Of a stretch of 64,000 bases of DNA, positions 55,914 through 64,000 are shown piece after piece; the first letter of the stretch is position 1, and every line of letters begins with the position of its first letter. This DNA comes from Drosophila persimilis (Eukaryota > Arthropoda > Insecta > Diptera > Drosophilidae), in the NCBI RefSeq assembly GCF_003286085.1, contig NW_020825380.1, forward strand, positions 62,001 through 126,000. Reading direction: 5' to 3'. The translations under genes were made by a program, and so were the position numbers. The notes below the pieces were generated by a model that worked only from the letters and a program-made list of their open reading frames with translations, was not told where the DNA came from and searched no databases.

Positions 55914-57970
55914 AGTGCTTTTCGTCTACCTGCCTGATTTCACCCGTCCTTTTGAAAGGATTTTTTACCTTAGACTTAACTAGAGGTGATAGTTTATAGC
56001 GGGTATCTACTTCATACTCTATGCGGTTTTTATTTAATTGAATGATTTTATTCACTTTATTTAGTTGGGTGTCATAATCAGGCATAAATGAATATATCAG
56101 CTGGTGTCCTATTTGTGGTATTATGTTTGGTTTTATGATTATAAGTATAAAGAATTAATTCAAACTTCGTGAATTTATCTTCTGGGTTATCCTCGCTAGA
56201 TATTATTCTTAATTTTTCATTTACTGTTTTATGAAATCTTTCTACGTCAGATATTGCATTTTTGCTGGAAGTGATCTCTATTTTGACATTTTCCGCATTC
56301 AACCATGCTTGCAATGCTGCGCACATAAAGGCTGAATCTTTGTCGGCTTTAATTCCCTGTGGCTTGCCCATTTCGTTAAAGACTTTTATGATGGCTCTCT
56401 TTGTTTCTAACCAGTCACGACTCTTAACTTCTACAAGGGTAGCGAATTTAGAATATATATCAATGCATGATAGGAATTGTTGATTGCCTACCAGATAAAA
56501 ATCCATGACATACTTTTCTCTGATATTTTGTATTTCAGGGGTGATTTCGAAGGTTAGATTGGTGTTACGATGCTCTGTTTTAGCAACGTTGCACGTAGGA
56601 CATTCATTGATAATATTTTGGATTAATTTTTGATAATCGGGGTAGTAGAATTTTCCTTTAAACCAATTAGTGGTCTTTTCGATACCTGGGTGAAGTAGCT
56701 CTTTATGCTTCTTCAATATTTGTTCCTTGAATTCGGAGTAGTTCGGAATATCTATGAGTTTGGTACTGGATTTAATCAGTTTTGTGAAGTGATTTGGACT
56801 GATTATCTCCAGGAATGCCTTTTGGAACAGTGGGAAGTCTACTTCGTTATGGAAATATAGTGCACTCTTTTTGGTACTCACATATTCCTTTATTATATCT
56901 TTCGCTAATGACTCTGTCATTTCAGTATATGTAATTTTTATCAGTATCTTGTGGAAATAGTGGGATGTTTCTACCTTATCCTCATTACCTTTAATCAGTT
57001 CTATTTGCCTATTATAGTAATTGATTGGTCGCTCTGTAAGTGGAATATAATTTGTATTATCTTCTTGCGCGCTATGGACCGTTGCACAATCACTATTAAT
57101 GGTTTCCCCGAGTAGGTTTTCGTTAATCTTTACTCTTGATAGCGCATCGGCTACATGGTTCTCCTTTCCTGGTAAATATTTTATTTTGAAGTCAAATTCA
57201 TTTAATTTGATCCATCGTTGTAGCTTCATATTTGGCTCCTTGAGGTTATTCAACCAAATCAAAGGTTTGTGATCACTTAATATCTCAAACGTTCTACCAA
57301 ACAGGTATGATCTGAAATACTTAGTTGCCCAAACTATAGCTAGTAATTCCCTTTCTATTGCTGAATAATTGATTTCATGTTCGTTTAAGGTTCTACTTGC
57401 ATAGCAAATTGGTTTGTGGTCTTGCGACAACACTGCTCCTAATGCAATGTTACTTGCATCGGTTGTTACCGTGAACATTTTGTTGAAATCTGGGAATGCG
57501 AGGATGGGGTCTGAGGTGATAAGTATTTTCAACTTTTCGAAGGCCTCGACGTATTTTTCCTCGGTTGGGTCTATGACTGCTCGTTTCTTTAATTTGAGTG
57601 TCATTGGTTTTGCTATATTAGCAAAATTGGGAATGAATTTCCTATAAAATCCACATAAACCTATGAATGATTTTATTTTTGTGGTTGTATTGGGTATTGG
57701 GAAGTTTATTATGGCGGATATTTTCTTTGGATTAGGAACTATGCCGTTAGTTGTTACTACATGGCCTAGGAATTCCGTTTCTTTCTTAAGGAATTCACAC
57801 TTATCCATTTGAAGTTTGAGGTTTGCATCTCTCAACTTTCCAAAGACCCTTTTAAGAGACAACAAATGTTATTATAATGATGTGGAATAGATAATGATGT
57901 CGTCTAGATACACAAGGCAATCTTTGAAAATTAAATCTTCTAACAGATTGTTCATGCATCTTTGGAATGT
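55900..57970 (-). pseudogene. pol: errantivirus pol, RT C-terminal part to integrase, copy 2
   Basis: Starts at the element F junction inside RT ([10 protein letters not shown], then [13 protein letters not shown] near 57900). Complete RNase H follows (TTDASNIALGAVLSQ, ERELLAIVWATKYF, DHKPLIWL, HVADALSR), about 210 residues that copy 1 lacks. A connecting domain and integrase come next, with Cys/His residues (ECPTCNVAKTEHR), MDFYLVG, KADKDSAFM and Glu in ERFHKTVNEK. An 8-base deletion near 56084 relative to copy 1 breaks the frame before the C-terminal domain, which continues in the frame 56085-55663. A base difference at about 57868-57872 also shifts the frame just after the YLDD motif. Confidence 0.88.
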
Positions 57971-60900
57971 AAATGGATTCTGCACCACCGGTACAGCAGA
58001 ATCCAGAGCCAGCAAATCCATCGGTATCATCAGTGCAATTGCCCAAGCTACCTGTACCGACATTTACAGGCAAGTTTGTGGATTGGCCGGCATTTCACGA
58101 TGCATTTGTTCAACTCATCCATAACAACCAGAAACTGTCCGACGTCCAAAGGTTTCATTTCCTGAAGCAAGCTCTTCCCTCGGATCGCGACGAGGATATT
58201 CAGCAGATGGCGCTTGCGGGAAATAACTATGCAACAGCTTGGAGTCTCGTCCTCAAGCGATACGACAACAAACGGCTGCAGTTTATGTACCATATGAACG
58301 GTTTGTATGACTTGCCACAGTTGACAAAGGAGCAGTCTGCTGATATAAAACATATGCTTAATGTTGCGACGGTTTGTCTCAATGCTTTCAAGAATCTAGA
58401 TGTTCAGCATTGGATGGCTCATCATCTCACTTCCAGACTGCCAAGCCCGACCCTGCAAGCTTGGGAGCTCCATTTCGGGAGCTCTGCCGAACTTGCCACA
58501 TTTTCTCAGCTACAATCATTTCTCAACGACCGTCTCGTCAGCATCGATGTGTTCGAAAATCGAGGCCACTCCACGACGCGGACATCTGTGCCGCACCCTG
58601 TCAATCAAAGGCACCAGAAGAAGTCAGTTGGCAACGTAACATACAAGGGCAACAGTTTCCACGCCAAGACTGCGGTTGCCGAACACACTCGCTGCCCTCA
58701 CTGTAGCGGCAGTCACAATCTTCGGCATTGCCCGGACCTTTTGTCCAAGGACTGCTTTGCAAGGAAAGCCATCGTCGATCATGCAAAGGCATGCCTCAAC
58801 TGTCTGAGCCGTTCCCATGCACTTTCAAAATGTACCAGTAAAAGGAACTGCACGCAGTGTGGTCAAAGACACCATACACTGCTGCACTTCCCAACTCCTG
58901 CTCAGGTGGCAACACAGCCTCACTCAGCCTCCCACAGCGCTCGTTCCGGTAACTCCTGGCAGTATACAACGAGCGACTCATCTGGCAGGGCTACACCTAC
59001 GCAACTCTACGCAAGGACCCCACTTCCTACTCAGAGCACGGCACAGCCTCTCCCAGGGGTTCCCAACACTAGTTCCGGTGGTCATCCACAGTCTGCAGCG
59101 ACCGACTCGTCTGTGAGAACACACTCTGCGCAACTAGTCTCCGCTACGGCCACGCATCACGGACCCAGCACTGTCCTTCTGGCCACTGCCCTGGTCACAA
59201 TCCACAACCCCCACACTGGCCAATCAGCTGTGGTACGTGCGTTAGTGGATTCAGGCTCGGAAGGAACCCTCATTACAGAGCACACAGTGCAGGCTCTCAA
59301 CCTCAAGCGGCATCCAATTTCGGCAGAAATCGCTGGAGTTGGGACCACCTCCAATAACAGGTGTACCTACACTACAGAATTGTCATTAAGTTCTTGTACT
59401 TCGCAGTTTTGTACTACCATTGATACTGCGTTTATACTTAAAACGCTTACATCGCAATTACCTTCAAAATCCATCAAATTGCAGCAATGTCCTCATTTGA
59501 ACGGAATAGAACTCGCCGATCCCGGGTTCTACAAACCACAACGGATTGATCTTCTGCTGGGAGCGGACGTAATCCCACAGATCCTGCTTTCAGATATCCG
59601 CAGAGGAAAGGAGAACCAACCAATTGCACAGCACACCCAGCTTGGCTCGATAGTTTTTGGTCGAGCCACTTCCACACGCTCACACGCTGTCACCATTAGA
59701 TGTCACCACAACAGGCTAGAGAATCTCGTCCAGAAATTCTTCGAAATGGAGCATCTCGGTTCTGCAAAACAGCTCACACCAGAAGAGCGATGGTGCGAGG
59801 AGCATTTTAAACGAACTCACATCCGTCAACGAAACGGCAAGTATTTGGTACGGCTACCACTTAAGCGTTTGTTTGACCCTTCGCAGGTGCTAGGCAAATC
59901 ACGTCAAATCGCGATGAATCGATTCCAAATGCTTCAACGAAGATTCCAAAGGCAGCCGGAGCTGCAAGCCAAATATTCGGAGGTCATGAATGAGTACTTT
60001 CAACTAGGCCAGGTGACCAAAGTAACAACCAAGGAGCAGCAGCATTGCATCATTAGCAAGGAGAATGGAATCGAGTCCACATGTTGTACCTTGCCTCATC
60101 ACGCAGTATTCAAAGAGGAAAGTGTCACTACGAAGGTTAGAGTAGTATATGACGCCTCCTGTAAAACGTCAAACGGAAAATCGCTCAATGACGTCCTATG
60201 CACCGGACCAGCGCTCCAAAACGATCTAGCCGGCGTGGTCCTGAATTGGCGTTTCCATCGTTTTGTTTTTGCTGCCGACATTCAGAAGATGTATAGATGC
60301 ATTGACATGAATACAGAGGATTCGCAATATCAACGCATCTTTTGGCATGACGAACACAACCAAGTAGCTGAGTATTATCTCAACACAGTTACGTTTGGAA
60401 CCGCTTCAGCTCCTTACACAGCCATTCGCGTCATACATCAACTGGCGCAGGATGAACGCGACCGATATCCACTCGCGGAAAGGGTCCTGCGACATGAAAT
60501 ATACGTTGATGACGTACAAAGCGGAGCTTCCACTCGCGAAGGAGCATTAGAAATTCAAAATCAATTGATCGGAGCCTTACGATCAGCAGGAATGGAACTT
60601 CGAAAGTGGTCTGCGAATGACGCTTCTCTGCTACAAGACATACCTCCAGACCATTTATCTCATAAGACACTATTAGAGTTTGAATACCAAGATCCCGTTA
60701 AAACCTTAGGCCTCTATTGGCATCCACATCAAGACTATTTTGGGTTCAAGATAAATTTTGAAATCAGTCACGCACATACTAAACGTTCTTTACTTTCCAC
60801 AGTCGCCCGACTGTACGACCCATTAGGTTTCATCACGCCCTGTGTCATGACCGCGAAGGCGATACTCAAGGACTCCTGGATGGCCCGCATCAAACGCAAC

Positions 60901-61506
60901 GATGGCAGCCTAGCACAACTGGACTGGGATGAACCGCTGCCAACCGAACTGCTTGATAGATGGCAGGGATTCATACAGAACTTGCCATATGTCGAGCAAA
61001 TTCAAGTACCACGATGGCTGCGCTTCAACATCCACGAGCTTGCGTCATTACAGCTACATGTTTTCTGCGATGGATCATCACTGGCGTATGCAGAATGTGC
61101 ATATATTCGTGCAGAGCTACCAAACGGAATGATTCAAACTCATTTGCTAGCTGCACGCAGTCGAGTCACACCCACGAAACCGATCACAATTCCACGAGTC
61201 GAGCTTTCGGGTGCGCTGCTGGCAGTTAAACTGGCAAAATGGATCCGGGACCAACTGCGCACTGCAGGACCACCTATGGCAGCCTTCTATTGGTCAGATG
61301 CTACTATCGTTTTGTTTTGGATAAATGGAGATCCCCACCGATGGCAAACCTTTGTGGAAAATCGCGTTGGACAGATTTTGGAGCATAGTACATCAACTCA
61401 GTGGAGACACGTACCTACTGCGGTAAACCCAGCGGACTGCGCAACTCGTGGCTGGTTTAATTCGTACTATCCGCATATGATTCTACCTCGTTCCGCGTTC
61501 AGTTAA
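57971..61506 (+). pseudogene. gag-pol: Element F copy 1: BEL/Pao gag-protease-RT-RNase H, truncated both ends
   Basis: A long uninterrupted frame (about 1175 residues) whose first methionine is fortuitous; compared with copy 2 the first 113 gag residues are absent. Visible parts are the gag capsid ([20 protein letters not shown], about residue 30), Cys/His clusters (CPHCSGSHNLRHC at about 242, CLNCLSRSHALSKC, CTQCGQRHHTLLH), protease (ALVDSGSEGTLIT, about 425), BEL-type RT with YVDDVQSGA (about 844), and RNase H starting FCDGSSLAYAECAYIR (about 1031). The frame ends in RNase H (NPADCATRGWFNSYYP) at 61506 with no integrase. The left join is to errantivirus RT at about 57970, with no target duplication recognisable. 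Confidence 0.85.
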
Positions 61507-61981
61507 ATGTACAAATAAAATCATATTTTATCGGCTGCAACTGTAAACGGCAAACACACCGCAAACCAACGGTTTATCCAACAGCCGCTATCTCTCGCAC
61601 GAAGCAGGGACAAAGAAGACCAGACGATAGCTCTGCGCCTGGACAGTAGCCTCACTGCAGCACACAAAAGGCAACTCAAGCCGACGGTTAGACAGCAGCC
61701 TCTCTCTCGTGCAAAGCAGAAACCAAGAGACCAACGAGCGTTCTGTTGCTGCACATCATCTCTAGACACAAGGCCTCAACTCAACGCTCACAGTCGCACA
61801 GTTTCTGCTCTCCGCTCGGACAACACCAACAACAACGACTCGCAAGTTCTCTTAAGCTACGCTTTAAGCAAAGAGAAGCACTCCCGAGTACCAGAGTAAG
61901 TGTTTCGTTGTGGGTATTTTGTACAAGGTCAAAGAGAGTGCAACTAAGGGTGAGAAAGGTACACACACATATAACAGCAAC
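61507..61981 (+). other. Element F copy 2 upstream region (LTR end or leader)
   Basis: 475 bases before the copy 2 gag ATG. It starts near TGTACAAATAAAATC, with an AATAAA at 61514-61519, then pyrimidine/CA-rich sequence and a splice-donor-like GTAAGT (61892-61897). This could be the R-U5 part of an LTR plus leader, but neither the second LTR nor a BEL-type primer site is visible. No gene is supported. Confidence 0.4.
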
Positions 61982-64000
61982 ATGTCAACAGCCGAGTCCC
62001 ACGATCTCGAAGCCGATCCTCAGGTGGAGATCGACAACCTCAGTGTTATTCAGACAAATCTCATTGCGAGGGTTAATCAAACGGTGCGTAATTTCAGAAA
62101 GGATGGCGCAGATCGGAAAACAAAAGCTTATTTTCAAACGCGCTTACAAACTTTGCAACGGTTCTTAGGTGAATTTGAGCAAAATCATCAACGTTTGCTA
62201 ATACTTCGTTGTCCAAGTACGCATAGTTATGTGTCCAGCGAAGTGGCCTTTCGCTTTGATGAAGACTATACAACGGCATTCAGCATCATATCAGAGGCCT
62301 ACGAAAATGTATGTCCAAGAGCACCACCGGTACAGCAGAATCCAGAGCCAGCAAATCCATCGGTATCATCAGTGCAATTGCCCAAGCTACCTGTACCGAC
62401 ATTTACAGGCAAGTTTGTGGATTGGCCGGCATTTCACGATGCATTTGTTCAACTCATCCATAACAACCAGAAACTGTCCGACGTCCAAAGGTTTCATTTC
62501 CTGAAGCAAGCTCTTCCCTCGGATCGCGACGAGGATATTCAGCAGATGGCGCTTGCGGGAAATAACTATGCAACAGCTTGGAGTCTCGTCCTCAAGCGAT
62601 ACGACAACAAACGGCTGCAGTTTATGTACCATATGAACGGTTTGTATGACTTGCCACAGTTGACAAAGGAGCAGTCTGCTGATATAAAACATATGCTTAA
62701 TGTTGCGACGGTTTGTCTCAATGCTTTCAAGAATCTAGATGTTCAGCATTGGATGGCTCATCATCTCACTTCCAGACTGCCAAGCCCGACCCTGCAAGCT
62801 TGGGAGCTCCATCTCGGGAGCTCTGCCGAACTTGCCACATTTTCTCAGCTACAATCATTTCTCAACGACCGTCTCGTCAGCATCGATGTGTTCGAAAATC
62901 GAGGCCACTCCACGACGCGGACATCTGTGCCGCACCCTGTCAATCAAAGGCACCAGAAGAAGTCAGTTGGCAACGTAACATACAAGGGAACAGTTTCCAC
63001 GCCAAGACTGCGGTTGCCGAACACACTCGCTGCTACAGTGACGGCAGTCACAATCTTCGGCATTGCCCGGACCTTTTGTCCAAGGAATGCTTTGCAAGGA
63101 AAACCATCGTCGATCATGCAAAGGCATGCCTCAACTGTCTGAGCCGTTCCCATGCACTTTCAAAATGTACCAGTAAAAGGAACTGCACGCAGTGTGGTCA
63201 AAGACACCATACACTGCTGCACTTCCCAACTCCTGCTCAGGTGGCAACACAGCCTCACTCAGCCTCCCACAGCGCTCGTTCCGGTAACTCCTGGCAGTAT
63301 ACAACGAGCGACTCATCTGGCAGGGCTACACCTACGCAACTCTACGCAAGGACCCCACTTCCTACTCAGAGCACGGCACAGCCTCTCCCAGGGGTTCCCA
63401 ACACTAGTTCCGGTGGTCATCCACAGTCTGCAGCGACCGACTCGTCTGTGAGAACACACTCTGCGCAACTAGTCTCCGCTACGGCCACGCATCACGGACC
63501 CAGCACTGTCCTTCTGGCCACTGCCCTGGTCACAATCCACAACCCCCACACTGGCCAATCAGCTGTGGTACGTGCGTTAGTGGATTCAGGCTCGGAAGGA
63601 ACCCTCATTACAGAGCACACAGTGCAGGCTCTCAACCTCAAGCGGCATCCAATTTCGGCAGAAATCGCTGGAGTTGGGACCACCTCCAATAACAGGTGTA
63701 CCTACACTACAGAATTGTCATTAAGTTCTTGTACTTCGCAGTTTTGTACTACCATTGATACTGCGTTTATACTTAAAACGCTTACATCGCAATTACCTTC
63801 AAAATCCATCAAATTGCAGCAATGTCCTCATTTGAACGGAATAGAACTCGCCGATCCCGGGTTCTACAAACCACAACGGATTGATCTTCTGCTGGGAGCG
63901 GACGTAATCCCACAGATCCTGCTTTCAGATATCCGCAGAGGAAAGGAGAACCAACCAATTGCACAGCACACCCAGCTTGGCTGGATAGTCTTTGGTCGAG
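61982..64000 (+). pseudogene. gag-pol: Element F copy 2: gag and protease start, frameshifted, runs off the window
   Basis: The ATG at 61982 (ataacagcaacATGTC) gives the authentic BEL gag N-terminus (MSTAESHDLEADPQVEIDNL), then the capsid domain shared with copy 1 at an offset of 4339 bases. A single-base loss at about 62988 and a 3-base loss within the next 60 bases change the offset to 4335. They destroy the first Cys/His cluster and push the frame to a stop at 63142. After that, the zinc clusters and protease (ALVDSGSEGTLIT) continue in another open frame to the window edge. Except for these changes, the copies are nearly identical. Confidence 0.85.

Larger units (their letters stand above)
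48190..57970 (-). mobile_element. Errantivirus copy 2, fragmented
   Basis: The same family as copy 1, minus strand. Pieces: 3' LTR 48190-48906, env 48907-49287, 50273-50457, 51520-51713 and 55118-55913, and pol 55900 to about 57970. It is interrupted by DINEs at 49288-50272 and 50458-51519 and by element E. The right end is cut by element F inside RT; the 5' half is outside the window or lost. Because copy 1 is uninterrupted at the DINE (232/233) and element E (near 423) sites, both insertions can be confirmed by empty sites. Confidence 0.9.

Noticed and set aside
1..64000. tRNA, rRNA, histone or other host genes
   Set aside because: No cloverleaf, rRNA-like or conserved host coding sequence was recognised; every long open frame is explained by a mobile element.

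Overview
The window is a nest of transposable elements with no recognisable single-copy host gene. It looks like Drosophila heterochromatin (beta-heterochromatin or a piRNA-cluster-like region). The evidence is many DINE-1/Helentron-type elements carrying the CTGTCTGTCCGTCCGT microsatellite and subterminal inverted repeats, an errantivirus with a tRNA-Ser-type primer site and AGTGAC/ACT LTR ends, an mdg1/412-like element, BEL/Pao elements and a CR1-like LINE. The species cannot be fixed from the sequence.

Layout. (1) About 194-11175 plus 38016-38646: errantivirus copy 1 on the minus strand (env, pol, gag/protease remnants, primer site, 5' LTR). It is cut by CR1 copy A (2592-7272) and by DINEs (1-193, 8278-9390, 9825-10932). 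(2) 11176-38015: an mdg1/412-like LTR element on the plus strand, inserted into the errantivirus 5' LTR with a GCAC target duplication. It has a leader, a small membrane-protein ORF, a decayed gag, and pol. Its 5' half is shredded by DINEs, a 1259-bp tandem duplication and a foreign 0.87-kb segment. (3) 24316-36110: a young BEL element (minus) inserted in the mdg1-like pol with a CATGG duplication, itself split by CR1 copy B (about 26004-30670, plus). This gives four nesting levels: errantivirus, mdg1-like, BEL, CR1. (4) 38647-48189: unassigned AT-rich sequence, then a Ty3/gypsy-type element 'D' (plus) with a probable long LTR, a tRNA-Lys-type primer site, a gag that begins with a RING-H2-like motif, and pol. 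(5) 48190-57970: errantivirus copy 2 (minus): 3' LTR, env fragments and pol, cut by two DINEs and by a 3.4-kb BEL derivative 'E' (51714-55117) that encodes gag and protease but no reverse transcriptase. (6) 57970-64000: two head-to-tail copies of another BEL/Pao element 'F' (plus), the first truncated at both ends, the second running off the window.

Each retroelement carries its usual life-cycle genes: gag for particle assembly, protease, reverse transcriptase, RNase H and integrase, plus env for the errantivirus. Most are broken by stops, frameshifts, deletions or insertions. The least damaged are the BEL element (one open frame apart from the CR1 insertion) and the CR1 ORF1. Two copies of several elements let empty and filled sites be compared directly, giving firm target-site and insertion-order evidence.

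The most interesting signals are: a perfectly phased -1 frameshift heptamer joining CR1 ORF1 to an ATG-less ORF2; a RING-like domain fused to a retrotransposon gag; a DINE that carries a piece of element D into the mdg1-like element; a tandem duplication whose crossover can be mapped to a 38-bp interval; and the reduced BEL element E.
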